64,000 bases of DNA, from NCBI GenBank assembly GCA_030278955.1, contig JAOANR010000014.1:39073453-39137452 (forward strand), in the 5' to 3' direction. Below the pieces are notes generated by a model. The model saw only the letters and a program-made list of their open reading frames with translations, was not told the origin of the DNA and did not search any database. The position numbers and the translations under genes are program-made. Shown here in pieces: positions 10,641-22,697 of this stretch (its first letter is position 1; the number at the start of each line of letters is the position of its first letter). Origin of the DNA: Hygrophila difformis. Taxonomy: Eukaryota; Streptophyta; Magnoliopsida; Lamiales; Acanthaceae.

Positions 10641-11580
10641 AAAATATATTTTTTTTATTTATTAAAAAATGTCTATCTTTTTTTTAAAAAAAAATTTCCC
10701 ACAATTTAGAGAGTATTTATTTTTTAGTATTTCTAATTACATAATTTTATGCAAACCAAAAGGGTAAAACCTCAATCCCTATTTTTTAAAAATATTATTA
10801 GTCAATTCTTGTCTTTTATTCGTTAATGAATGAGTATGTTCTCATTCTTATTAGTTTGTAAATTGTAAATCATGATGGTGATTATTGAATTTATCAAATT
10901 TCTTTCATAGTTTGTTTTTTTAAAAAAAGGTTTTTCTTTAATTTTTCATTAAGTTTTTCTTTGTAAATCACGTACGGCTCGGTCTGCTGCACGGCGTGTT
11001 ATGCGTTTGGCGGACTAGTGCCGAACGGCTGTGCGAAAAATTTAAAATTTCAGAAAGTTTAAACCATTAATTACATATTCATCCCAATGTGACCATTGTT
11101 CCTCCATTTGTTGGGCAATTATTCTACACCACAATTCCTTTGATTTTTGCTATTTTTTTGGCAATCATGTGTGGCTTGTAGAAGATTGGTATGTATAAGA
11201 AATATTTTGAGTGCAGTGTTTGGAAAAATTAGGGTTTTGGAGGGTGTGGAGGAGTTTGATTTTGGGGTGTGGATAATGGGGTGTATGTAGCATTTTAGGG
11301 AGTATGTGTGTTTTTTTTCCTTTTTCTTTTAGTTGGGGGCATTTTCGGTATCATAAAAGGGGGTGGGGTGATTGTGAGTAAAAGAGGGTGTATGAATAGC
11401 CCGGGTCTTGTGAATATTCTCAACCAAAGATATAAATTGAGCTGTTAAAAAATCATTCTTCCACTCATCCACGTTCATTGTTGTCTTTATTAATACAGTC
11501 TAAATTCTTCACTTGGCAAACAATCAACCTTTATTGTTTGTGCTAGCATGTTCGTTCACGAAATGATCGGGAAGTTTATT
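10641..11580. other. Intergenic, no complete gene
   Basis: Mostly A/T-rich, with a short CpG-rich patch at about 10970-11035. A possible element end (GGGTGTATGAATAGCCC, 11388-11404) abuts the small coding-like stretch 11405-11486. I see no RNA gene or complete ORF. Confidence 0.5.
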
Positions 11581-11893
11581 TGTAGATTTGATATCTCACA
11601 CACACAAGACACTTTACACTTTTGTATCTGAAAAGGATAATCAAAAGCGGAGAGTTGTATAGCTAAAGCTTTCTTTGTATTTCTTTCTTTGCTTCGCTCT
11701 GAGAATTACAACAATCGAAATACCTATTTATAGAAATGAAAACATATAACAGACAACGAACATATGCTAAACTGTTCTTGCGGTGGCTTCAATACTTTCG
11801 GCGCCGTAGATGAGAATTCAACCGGATGGCTTTACTGTTACTTTGATGACTTCAACAAATACGGCATTTGACGTTTATGCCGTTTTTCCAACA
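11581..11893 (-). repeat. 3' LTR of copia 1
   Basis: It is 313 bp and runs from TGTAGATTT to CCAACA on the plus strand. CTATAAATAGG read on the minus strand at about 11723-11733 is the TATA box. The bases just inside (AAAATCCCCCGT, complement of a purine-rich tract) are the likely polypurine tract. Confidence 0.85.
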
Positions 11894-12023
11894 AAAATCC
11901 CCCGTAAACTTCAAATGCTTCCGCCATCTGTCAAACCTATCATCTGCTTGAACTTTTCGAGCAGTACCTTTGGCAATGGCTTTGTAAATATATCTGCTAC
12001 TTGTTCTTGGCTCGCCACATGCA

Positions 12024-13976
12024 TTAGTTCCACATTTCCTTTTTCACATGATCTCGGATAAAGTGGAAACGAACATCAATGTGTTTGCTTCTTTCATGAT
12101 TCACTGGATTCTTCGCCAATTCAATTGCGGATTTGTTGTCTATGTGAATCACTATTCCGCTTGACTGCTTCATCTCCATCTTGCTCAATAGATTTCTTAG
12201 CCATACAGCATGACATACACACCAAGATGCTGCTACATATTCAGCTTCACATGTTGAGAGCGTCACAATCGGCTGCTTCTTTGAAAGCCAAGTAAAAGCA
12301 GTATTTCCCATAAAGAACACGTACCCTGCAGTGCTTTTTCGATCATCAATATCTCCACACCAATCACTGTCAGAGTATCCAATCAGCTTGTAATCTTCTG
12401 TCCTCGAGTAGAACAATCCATGTGACGTTGTTCCTTGAATGTACCTGAGGATTCTCTTTAACGCCTTCCAGTGTGAGTAAGTTGGGTTCTCCATTAATCG
12501 ACTTACAACGCCAACACTTAGTGCAATATCTGGCCTTGTGCATGTGAGGTAGCGAAGGCTTCCAACCAAGCTTCTGTACCTTCCTGGATCAACTTGCTCT
12601 CCTTCATCAAACTTTGAAAGTTTTGCTCCAGGTTCCATAGGTGTTGATACGGGGTTGCACTTCTCCATCTTGAATTCTTTCAAGATCTTCTTCGCATATG
12701 TCTCCTGTGATACAAAGATGCCTCTTTCTGTTTGTCTAACTTCTAGACCAAGGAAGAACTTCATCAATGCTAAATCAGTCATCTCAAACTCTTGTTTCAT
12801 TCTTCTCTTGAAGTCTTCTATCATCTCATCACTGTTACCCATGAAAATGAGGTCATCAACATAAAGAACAACAAATAAAATGTTACCTCCATTTTTCTTG
12901 ATGTAGAGGGCATGCTCGTAGGGACATTGCTCAAACCCATTCTCCTTGAAATATGCATCAATGCGAGTATTCCACACTCGCGGTGCTTGCTTTAGCCCGT
13001 AAAACGCCTTCTTCAACTTCAACACCTTTGTTTCTCTTCTAAATTTCAGATAACCTGGTGGTTGCTCAATGTAGACTTCTTCTTCGAGTACACCATTCAA
13101 GAACGCTGTCTTGACATCCATCTGGAATATTGGCCATTTGTACTGAGCAGCTTGAGAAATGAGTAGCCGGATTGTCTCCATTCTTGCGACAGGGGCAAAA
13201 ACTTCAGCATAATCGATTCCTTCCTTCTGCTTGTATCCCTTTGCAACAAGCCGAGCTTTGTATCGTTCAATCTCCCCTTGTGCATTCATCTTTTTCTTGT
13301 AAACCCATTTCCCTCCAATGGCCTGACTTCCTTTGGGCAATTTAGTGAGCTCCCATGTGTTGTTGTGCTCGATTGCTTCAATTTCTTCATCCATGGCTGC
13401 CTTCCATTTTTCATCTAGTACGGCATCTTCATACTTGATATTTTCAGAATCTGCCAACAAACATACAAGATGTACCTCTGTAGAGCCGTACAAATCTTGT
13501 AGACTTCTCATTCGGGGTTGTCGTGGCTCATCTTCTTCTTCTTTTTCTTCAACAATTTCAGGATCTGTTGATAGAACTGTCGAAACAACAGCTGACGATT
13601 CTGCGACTTTGTTGGTAACTTCCTTTGAGGTATTACAGTCCCATTCACTTGCTTTATTCACTCGCACATCTCGACTCGTTATCACCTTCTTGCTTATTGG
13701 GTCATACAGCTTATACCCTTTTGTCAGTCCATTATATCCGATAAAAATATATGCTTTGCTTTTATCTTCCAGCTTCATCCTTCGCGGATCTGGTACATGT
13801 GCATAGGCTACACTACCGAATATCTTTAGATGAGAGATGGTAGGCTTCTTATCACTCCATGCTTCCAGTGGTGTTTGATTCTTCAACTTCATGTGTGGGC
13901 ACCGATTCTGTATGTAGACGACGCACATCACAGCTTCTGCCCAGAATTCTTTGGGCATCTTCTTGCTTTTGAGCAT
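12024..13976 (-). pseudogene. Copia 1 pol: integrase C-terminus, RT, RNase H
   Basis: A 650-residue open frame. It starts within the integrase C-terminus ([20 protein letters not shown], then GYK-type core) and contains RT with [14 protein letters not shown], the palm motif [12 protein letters not shown] and YGLKQAPR. RNase H follows with [19 protein letters not shown] and ending [15 protein letters not shown] and RNase H look complete. An in-frame TAG (13980-13982) separates this ORF from the upstream integrase ORF in the same frame. A full-length polyprotein would therefore need readthrough. Confidence 0.9.
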
Positions 13977-13979
13977 CGA

Positions 13980-14639
13980 CTAAACTATATCTAGGATGGT
14001 CCTATTCTTCCTTTCAGCTACTCCATTTTGTTGGGGCGAGTATGGTGCTGTCAGAAATCTTCTTATGCCTTCTCGTTCACAGTACTCTCGGAAAGCTGTC
14101 GAGGTGTATTCGCCTCCTCTATCAGATCGAATTGCTTTGATGGATCTGCCAGTTTCTTTTTCAACACTCGCCTTGAATAATTTGAACACCTTGAATGCCT
14201 CGGATTTTTCCTTCAGTAAATAGACCCACGTCCTTCGAGAGAAATCATCGATGAAAGAGATGAAGTATCTCTTTCCGCTGAAAGATTCGGGAGTAATTGG
14301 TCCACATATATCGGTGTGGATCAGCTCGAGCGGATGCTTCGCTTCATATTCGGCCTTCTTTTGAAACGAGGCTCTTGTTTGCTTCCCGAGTACACAATCT
14401 TCACAAAATTCTCCTCCAAAATTCATGCTTGGCAGTCCTTTCACCATCTTCATCTGCACTAGCTTTTTCAAGCCATCATAATGTAAGTGGCCAAAGCGGC
14501 GATGCCATAGCGACGCTTTATCTTCTTCTTTGACTTGTAGGCATTTCCCTTGCAAGCTTCTCAGGTTCAACTTGTACATCCGTTTTCTCTCCATTTCGAC
14601 TCGAGCTATCAGACGTCCTTGCTTGTCTTTCAGGTGCAA
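13980..14639 (-). pseudogene. Copia 1 integrase core
   Basis: This 219-residue ORF starts with the zinc-binding region (LWHRRFGHLH ... CEDCVLGK) and carries the DD35E core: [16 protein letters not shown] and NGVAERKNR, all three catalytic acids present. The frame is offset from the upstream gag-protease ORF by one frameshift near 14635 and ends in TAG at 13980. Integrase inserts the cDNA into the host chromosome. Confidence 0.88.
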
Positions 14640-15961
14640 CGACTGATTTTTAGAAAGGTTGAGTAACCTTTCTCTGCGAGCTGGCCAAGACTCAAGATGT
14701 TGTTTTTGAGGTCTGGGACATAGTAGACATCTTGGATTGTCCCTATCAAGCCATCATTCTGTGTGAAACATATCGTACCACGGCCTTTGACTTGCACTTT
14801 TGATGCATTTCCGAATGATACATGACCATTGTCAACTTTCTGCATTTCTTTGAATAGATGCTCATCATAGCACATGTGGTTGCTTGCTCCAGAATCGAGG
14901 TACCAGGATGTGTCATTGTTGACATCATTGTGGGCCATCATGAGGACACCACCATGTGCTTTGTCTTCCACGACTAGGTTGGTTGTCTCTTCCACTCGTT
15001 TGTTGGCCCGACACTCTTTTGCAAAGTGTCCCACCTTGCCACAGTTATAACAACCCTCGTTGTTGCAGTCTTCGGCATGGTGACCATATTTGTGGCACTT
15101 TTGGCATTTGACGTGGGCATAATTTGATCGACTGCATTTTCCTCGAGCGCGTCCTCTTCCACGCCAGTTTGCTTGACTTGCTTGAAATTTGTCCTTATGG
15201 TATCTTTCATAATTGTTGCCCTGGATACCACGACCGTATCCACGATTTCCACGATCACGTCCTCTCTCCCGAAAGTTTCGAGCGTAGAGAACCTTTTCAT
15301 CTTTAATTGACGCCTTGGTTTGGAGTGCCTGGTCGAGTGACTCCTCTTTCTTTTTCTTTTTGCTTTGTTCGTGTGCTTCGAGAGATCCGGTGAGCTCTTC
15401 AACAGTGAGCAGTTTGAGGTCTTTCGATTCTTCAATCGCACACACAATATTTTCGAAATCATTGGTTAATGATCTCAATATTTTCTCCACAATTCTGGCA
15501 TCAGACAATTCTTCTCCATTCCGATTGAGTTGGTTTGCCACGGTCTGGACACGTGTGATGTAGTCGGACACGTTTTCTGATTCTTTCATCTTCATGCTTT
15601 CAAGCTCTCCACGAAGGGTTTGGAGACGCACCTGCTTTACCCGGTCGGCTCCTTTGAATGATTTTTCAAGGATGTCCCACACTTCTTTTGAGGTGGTGGC
15701 ACCGGATATTTTTTTGAAGCCTGATTCGTCAACGGCTCGGAATAACATGTAAAGGGCTCCGCTATCTTTGGACCGTGCATCTTTCAATGCTTTTTGTTCA
15801 GCTACAGTCAATTTTCCGGTATTTTCTGGTTCTTCAAAACCATTTTGAACTACGTCCCATGCATCTTGAGCTCCGAGAAGGGCTTTCTTTTGAATTCTCC
15901 ATTTCTCGTAATTTGCTTTTGTGAGCTGCGACAGTGACATTTGTCCCGTGATATTCGCCAT
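14630..15961 (-). pseudogene. Copia 1 gag and protease
   Basis: The likely start is the ATG at 15959-15961 (MANITGQM), because upstream codons are A/T-rich leader. Gag shows the copia UBN2-like core (YEKWRIQKKALLGAQDAWDVV; LRGELESMKMKESENVSDYI), an Arg/Gly-rich stretch and two CCHC knuckles (CQKCHKYGHHAEDC and [14 protein letters not shown]). The protease follows with WYLDSGASNHM. The frame is lost after SLGQLAEKGYSTFLK, by a single indel before integrase. Gag forms the particle that packages the RNA. Confidence 0.88.
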
Positions 15962-16545
15962 TTGACCTGTATAATTTTTTAATATATAATATATAAATTT
16001 TGGCACAGCTTTAGGGTTGGAAAATAAATTGATCACCAACTCCCACAACTTTTACGACAAAACATTTGATTTTTTCAACCACCTTCCTGCTTCAATTTAA
16101 TTGTGTTGCTGCTTCACTTTAGTTGTGTGTCTCCTGGACACTTTTTTCTCAATGTCTTTAAAAGTTTGCCCTCTCTCTTCAATATTTTTTTTTTAACTTG
16201 CTCCTTACTGCTATTTATGTTGAAACAAAATCTGGAATTTTTGAGGTAGTGGACGGACTGAGTGAAGGTGTTGGTCAGCGGTGCTCAGTGGTGATGGGAG
16301 ATGGTGGCCCGACGGAGTAGAGGCTTCAATAGTTGGTGGGAACAGCAACAGCAGAGTGGTGACTGGAGTTAGTTCACCGAAGGTGGGGCTGGGCTGGGAG
16401 GCCAACGGTGGAGCAGCTGGAATTGGAAGGCTTTACAACAACCTGAAGAAATTGGTAATTGATTCCAATTCTTCAATTTTAATTCTCTTAATTGGGTTAT
16501 GGCTGCTGAGACTCAATTAGTTGGCTCTGAGTTTCGGATCGCTCA

Positions 16546-16559
16546 GGCTCTGATACCAA
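16546..16559 (-). promoter_or_regulatory. Primer-binding site, initiator-Met tRNA, copia 1
   Basis: The minus strand reads TGGTATCAGAGCC two bases inside the 5' LTR, matching the complement of the plant initiator-Met tRNA 3' end. Confidence 0.9.
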
Positions 16560-16561
16560 TT

Positions 16562-16863
16562 TGTAGATTTTGATATCACACACACAAGACACTTTACACT
16601 TTTGTATCTGAAAAGGATAACCAAAAGCGGAGAGTTGTTTAGCTAAAGCTTTCTTTAGATTTCTTGCTTTGCTTCGCTCTGAGTTTTACAACAATGGAAG
16701 TACCTATTTATAGAATCGAAAATAAACAACAGACAATGAACACATGCTAATACTGTTCTTATTGTGGCTTCAAGCTTTTCGGCAAGGTAGATGAGCCTCC
16801 TTATTGGACTTCGGCGATTCATGTTACTTTTACGGTATTTGATGTTTATGCCGTTTTTCAACA
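16562..16863 (-). repeat. 5' LTR of copia 1
   Basis: It is 302 bp. It matches the 3' LTR well over its left 190 bp (plus-strand sense), with the TATA box conserved near 16703-16713. It diverges strongly over the last 110 bp, which include several indels. Confidence 0.85.
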
Positions 16864-17184
16864 CACTATCCAAAAAAAAAGCGAATACGCGATTGATAAC
16901 TCATCAAGTTAAACTTAAAACCCCTTCGTTAAATCCTTTTATATACACATACGTATATATTTATAATTAAAATTGTTATATAAACTTAAATCCTAACCCT
17001 AACTAATTGAATTTAACCCTAAAAAAAATTGTGGGCAATCTATCATTTTGCATCCAAAAATGAATTACTTAAATTAACCACATGTGGCAAGCCCGTGTAA
17101 CACACGCTCTCCTACTGTATCGGTACCAAAACGAAAATTTTATGGTAAGTGTACTGCAATGAATAGAAATTTACTAACAGTGTT
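16864..17184. other. Intergenic gap, no gene
   Basis: Anonymous A/T-rich sequence between copia 1 and the foldback element. It includes the left TSD copy of the next element at 17176-17184. Confidence 0.6.
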
Positions 17185-17660
17185 GGAAAAAAGGGATTAT
17201 TTAGTCCTTTTTCTTTCCAAAATATTCAAATCGGTCCGTTAGTAATTTTTAGCCCCATATAGTCCCATACGTTTGTTAATTTTTTCCAATTTGGTCCTAA
17301 TTACGTAATTAGCCTAAGGTTGCTGACATGACCGAAGTAAATCCCATTTTACATCCACTGTGGCCAATCTGGAGCCTCCACACATAACACACCAAATTAA
17401 TAAATGTTTGAAATAAATATTTGAAGGCAGCCATAACATATCACTACTCTAATAAATACCTCTAGGCTCTAGTGAGTCAATTGAACCCTTCTTTATTGGG
17501 ATGATGAACATAGTTTCTACATGATTCGCATTGAGCCCTCATTGGGGTTATCCAACCATAAAGAAACAACAACCATTCACAACAATAACATAGGAGTTCT
17601 GGTCAACAGCTACTGCAGTGCATTTTCTTTTCGGTCTCAGTGGTTTTTTGTATTTCTCAA

Positions 17661-18476
17661 TGTTGGCCCAGATTACGTGAAAATCTTGAATTTAGCGCGG
17701 TCGTCGAGCGGTGATTAAAACTACGTGTGAACGATAGTGTGTGCAAATCAGTGTACGCAGCAGAAAGTAAAGACACGTGATTTGGTAACCCAGTTCGGCC
17801 TTCGGCCTACGTCTGGGGGATTCCAATCCAGGATCTTAAACTAACACTCAAAAATCCTAGACCTAAATGATTATACAATCAAAACAGATTCTGTTACCAA
17901 GACTTTCCTGCTTGTAGAATGATCGTGGTCAGGACTCCCCCACAACTACGATCTCTGGACAGCTCGTCCAATCTTGTTTCTCCGATTGTTTGAATACTCA
18001 GATCTTGAAACTCTGGTGCAGCAGATCGCCTGAATTCATCCTTCAGATCTCCTTTGAGTTCCTTCGCAAGGCAACTCCAAATTCGTTGAATGAAAAGATT
18101 TGTTCAACAAGAATGCTTGTTGAATCGGTGTAGCACAGACCTCAATGATTGAAATGCAGAACACTCATCAAGGATTTTTCTAACTCTCTCAAGAAAATAG
18201 AACTATCAAGTCTAGAGAGAAAAACCGACTCAAGTGGGTAATGTTTGTAAAAGTGAAAGTTACAACTCGATAAAATCAAAACCTACATACAGAGAGTCTA
18301 AACACAGGTATATATACTCAGAAGTACGAATTAGACTCTCCTGAGTCGGTTAGACACGCGCACAGAAAAAGAAACTGTCGCACATGTCTGACTGTAACCG
18401 CTCCGGTCGTTTTGTCGTGGTTTCAACAACCATGGAACTACCTCATCTGCACAAGAGCACGTTAATAATAACAACA
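17661..18476 (-). repeat. 3' LTR of copia 2
   Basis: It is 816 bp, from TGTTGG to AACAACA. It contains the hairpin-forming motif CAGTTCGGCCTTCGGCCTAC (about 17791-17810), followed by GTCTGGGGGAT. A TATA-like tract GTATATATAC lies at about 18308-18317. The following ATCTCCCCCACTCTTGTGG is, on the minus strand, the polypurine tract. Confidence 0.9.
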
Positions 18477-19881
18477 ATCTCCCCCACTCTTGTGGAGATG
18501 ATAATTCCATCACCAAATGGTGTTGAAACTATATAAGTCCAAAGAGTATAAGAGATCATAACAGAGCAACATAATGTGATACACAAATAGGACGTTAAAG
18601 AAGGGTCAAAACGAATCAGAACAACATCAAAACGAATCAGAACAGCATCCATCAAGCATTCAGAGCATAATCACAGTGCATACATAAAAACATCAGAGCA
18701 GATAAAAACAAGTAGTTCAGTAGTCATCAGAATTACCTAACTATTACAGACCAATATTAGTTCAAGTCCAATTTCAGAAAACATCCAGTCAAAAACAGTC
18801 ATCCACAAATATTGTCCAGCAATAATCCCAAAAACAGTCAAAGTTTAAAATATCGTTACCCAGTTGTCATGACTACCAGAAAATATTAGTCAGAATTCAG
18901 CATCAACACCAAATCTCCCCCATGATGGAATATCACTCTTCATCATCAAGAGCAACGTCCTCATCATCATCCTGCAAATCAGCAGCATCAAAAGACAAAG
19001 GAAGCATATGAAGAATTTTAAAATTCTCCCTTTTTATAGCCATTGCTTCCTAGCTCCAGGTGGTCAGCCTCTCGTTCTGACGAAGTATCCTCTGCTTCAG
19101 CTGATGTACAAGGGCAGGACCAGTCAAAGGAGGACCATTCTTAAAGTCATTATGCATGTCCATCAAATTCGGAGGTGGTTTGTACTCCTTGAGAGCAACC
19201 ATATGCTTGTCTTTAATCTTCACACCAATGGATATGAGGAATTCGGTGATGAGGGCTGGATAGGGTAGATTTGTTGTCTTTTTTATTCTCCCAGAGGTAT
19301 ACCCTAGCATTTGCTTGAGAAGAAAATAGCCAAAATTGATTAAACACATATGCTTATCCTCACAGAGAATGAATTTACCCATCATAGAGCTGACTTGAGA
19401 CTGATTAGTCGTCGGAAGGATGTTGACACTACAGAATTGGTACAAGCACTAGTACTTTAATGTAAGTTCTTTAATGCTGAACTTATTGCGGCCAAAGCTT
19501 TTGACCTTTTGATTAGAAATCGCCAGTGCATTAGTGAGAGTGTCTTCCGGCATTAGATCCAAACAGTCACTCATGTCGCCATTTTCAAATTTTCTGCAAG
19601 ACTCAAATTCGAAAAGTGAGGGGGAAAGTTTGAACTGAAAGAGAGAGTAATATGACCTTTAAATAGAGGAGGTAGCCGGAAGTGGAGGGATTGTTCGACA
19701 GTTTGGAGAACGTGCGACGTGACTGATGGAGTGGCAACGGTTACGAGCACTGCTGTGAGGTCACCTCGACTGCCGTGCGTAATGATGGTCTTCTGGATAG
19801 GCTTTTCTCCATTCAAATTTGAATTGGGCCTGTAAAGAATACTTATGCACGAAAATAATCAGGCCCAAACGAATAAGGAAT
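18477..19881 (-). pseudogene. Copia 2 post-pol ORF (third-ORF region), degenerate
   Basis: Downstream of RNase H on the minus strand are the open stretches 19571-19816 and 19050-19445, with coding continuing between and after them to an acidic end near 18930 (DDDEDVALDD). The segment LPYPALITEFLISIGV resembles the plant 'putative transposon protein' type ORF seen after pol in large copia elements. Such ORFs are often called envelope-like, but I see no convincing membrane segment. Stops and a frameshift show decay. The function is unknown. Confidence 0.45.
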
Positions 19882-21882
19882 TTAATTGTGGTAGGAAAGA
19901 CCCAAGGTACTTCTCAGGCCTTCGAATTTCTCTCCATCTAATGCTTTTGTTAGGATGTCCGCCCGTTGTTCCAACGACGCTATATGCTCAATCCTGCAAA
20001 CATTATCCTCTACAAGATCTCTAATAAAATAATAACGAATATCAATATGCTTACTCCTACTATGTAAAACAGGATCTGTAGAAATATTTATTGCACTAGT
20101 ATTATCACAGAAAACTAAAAAGTTATCCTTATGAATACCATAGTCCTCGAGTAGTTGCTTCATCCAAAGAAGTTGTGAACAGCAACATGTGGCAGCAATA
20201 TACTCTGCCTCGGCTGTTGATAGAGCTACGATGTTTTGCTTTTTGGAATACCAGCTTACTAGATTGTTTCCCAAGTAGAAGCAGCCGCCAGTGGTAGATC
20301 TCCTGTCGTCGCAACAACCTGCCCAGTCAGAATCTGTAAATCCAATCAAGTCAAGTGATGACCTTTTTGAAAACCAAATTCCAATATTCATTGTCCCCTT
20401 AATATATCTCATGATCCGCTTTACTGCTTTCATATGAGACTCCTTAGGATCGGATTGGAACCTTGCACATACACCTACACTAAATGAAATATCTGGTCTT
20501 GTAGCAGTGAGGTACAGTAGACTTCCAATCATGCTCCTATAAGTCTTTTGATCCACTAATTTTCCATTCTCATCTTTGCTCAGTTTCTCCTGTTGTCCTA
20601 GCGGAGTTCTGACTACCTTGCAATCATCCATGTCAAACTTTTTCAACATATTTCTTGCATACTTCTCCTGACATAGAAAAATACCATCATCCTCTTGCTT
20701 AACCTGTAATCCCAAAAGGTAGTGTAATTCTCCCATCATAGACATCTCAAACTCTGATTTCATAGCATCAACAAATTCCTTTTTGAGTTTGACTGAAGTC
20801 GATCCAAAAATAATATCGTCAACATACACTTGAGCTATCGTTAAGTGGTCGTTCTGACGCTTCACAAACGTCTTGTCTGCGTTTCCTCTCTTGAATCCAT
20901 TGTCCACCAAATACTTAGACAATCTCTCATACCAGGCTCTGGGTGCTTGTTTCAATCTATATAAAGCGCCTTTGACTCGATAAACATGATTTGGATACTT
21001 CGGGTCTTCAAATCCAATAGGTTGTGCAACATAGATCTCTTCCTTGATTTTGCCATTAAGGAAGGCTGTCTTAATATCCATTTGGTACAACTTCAAATTC
21101 AAAGAGCATGCTAATGCAAGTAGTATCCTTACGGCCTCCATCCTTGCCAAGGGAGCAAATGTTTCGCCATAATGCAAACCTTCAATTTGGGTATAGCCTT
21201 GTGCTACTAGCCTTGCTTTATTCCTTATGATATTGCCTTTCTCATCTGTCTTATTCCTGTAAACCCATTTGGTTCCAATAATGTTGGCGTTCTGTAGTGG
21301 TTCTGTCAACTCCCAGACAGCATTCCTCTCAAATTGCAGTAGCTCGTCTTGCATTGCAGCAATCCAGTACTCATCTTTCAATGCCTCAGAAGTATTCTTT
21401 GGCTCAACCATAGAAACAAAACAATTATAGCTTGCTAGATCCTTGAAATTAATCTCTTTATGCCTAGTCTGTCTATGACCTTGTGGATCTCCAATAATAT
21501 CCTGAGTTGAATGATGTTTATGCACTCTAGATCCTTTTCTGTTGTTCTGAACTTCAGAGGGTGGTTCTGTTGTAGTCTCAACAACAGTGTCTGTATCAGC
21601 ATCCTTTTCTGGAACAGAATCTTTATCAGCACTTTTATCTGGAACACTAGGACTGGCATGTTCTTCCTCAGTGACAGATTGCTCAACACCATTAGCATTA
21701 TTGTGATTAAGAGGTAACTCATCATCATTTACCATGTTTTCTAAAAGATCAAGATCCTCAAAGAGAACATTAGTAGATTCTATAACCTTCTTATCACTAA
21801 TAAGATAGACACGGTATGCTTTAGAATTGTTAGAATAACCAATGAAATATCCATCCAAAGATTTGTAATCAAATTTATGCAA
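19882..21882 (-). pseudogene. Copia 2 pol: integrase tail, RT, RNase H
   Basis: A 666-residue open frame. It starts in the integrase C-terminal region (KSLDGYFIGYSNNSKAYRVY), then RT with RLVAQGYTQIEGLHYGETFA, palm AQVYVDDIIFGSTS and LKQAPRAWYERLS. RNase H follows with FTDSDWAGCCDDRRSTTGG and HIDIRYYFIRDLV. The domains are intact and full length. The frame ends at 19882 with SLGLSYHN. Upstream it is separated from the integrase core by a stop at about 21883 and by the hAT element, so no complete polyprotein is possible. Confidence 0.9.
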
Positions 21883-21998
21883 TTAATTTCTATCATTTAA
21901 AATATAGCATTTGCAACCAAAAATATGAAAGTATTTTACTGTGGGAGTTTTACCGTTCCAAAGTTGGTAAGGTGTGCAGTTGGAGTGTGGTCTCAACA

Positions 21999-22689
21999 TA
22001 GGGATGTAAACGGGTAGGGTAGGGTGCGGGTAGGCCATCTCCACTCACTACCCGAAATATAATTATCCTACCCTTACCCTACCCTATTACCCTAAAATTA
22101 CATATCGGGTAGGATTCGGGTAATACCCGTCGGTTATGCGGATTATCCGTGGGTAAACGGGTACCCGAAATCTTAAATATTACTTAGTTAACCGACTCTA
22201 CCCGACCCAACTTTTAATAAAGAAAAAACTTATTTTTCACCATAAAAATAAATAAAACCTTCATTATTGCACGAGAACAAAATTTAAAAGAATATTTAAA
22301 AGAAACCGCTAAAGCAACATAAATAAATACTGATATTTAAGAATATTCAGTAAAAAATTCATAAATCTTTTTACTGCCAAATCTCAAACATTAGTAAATT
22401 TGAAATATAAAAATAAATAATTAAATAAAAAATATATAAATATATCTCAATATATAATATAAATTAAATATATATAAGTATATATAGATAAATAAATATA
22501 TATATATATATTTAATGGGGTAATCGGGTAGGGTAATCGGGTAATATATGAAATCCGTACCCTACCCGCACCCGATATGATTTATTTCGGTTTCGGGTAA
22601 TACCCTACCCGATTACCTCTATCCTATCCTACCCGATACCCGATTACCCGACGGGTTACCCGACCCTACGGGTAAAGTTGACATCCCTA
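21999..22689. mobile_element. Nonautonomous hAT element in copia 2 integrase
   Basis: A 691-bp element with Ac-like terminal inverted repeats: TAGGGATGTAAACGGGTAGG at the left and, read inward from the right, TAGGGATGTCAACTTTACCC. The exact 8-bp TSD TCTCAACA is at 21991-21998 and 22690-22697. Subterminal regions are packed with GGGTAA, TACCCG and related motifs in both orientations; the centre is A/T-rich. It contains no transposase. It splits the integrase C-terminal coding sequence, so it inserted after copia 2. Confidence 0.95.
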
Positions 22690-22697
22690 TCTCAACA

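Larger units (their letters stand above)
11581..16863 (-). mobile_element. Ty1-copia LTR retrotransposon 1, nearly complete
   Basis: On the minus strand: 5' LTR (16562-16863), primer-binding site, gag, protease, integrase, RT, RNase H, polypurine tract, 3' LTR (11581-11893). The domain order protease-integrase-RT-RNase H defines copia. Both LTRs begin TGTTGG and end CTACA when read on the minus strand. The coding region has only one frameshift (near 14635) and one in-frame TAG (13980-13982). The expected 5-bp TSD is absent (TTATT on the left, CACTA on the right), and the LTRs differ by clearly more than 10 percent by eye. Confidence 0.9.

Noticed and set aside
10970..11035. A second Helitron end at GGACTAGT in the CpG-rich patch
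   Set aside because: No GC hairpin lies the right distance upstream, and no partner end was seen.
19050..19816. Calling the copia 2 third ORF a retroviral envelope gene
   Set aside because: No signal peptide, fusion segment or membrane anchor could be identified; only its position after pol supports the idea.
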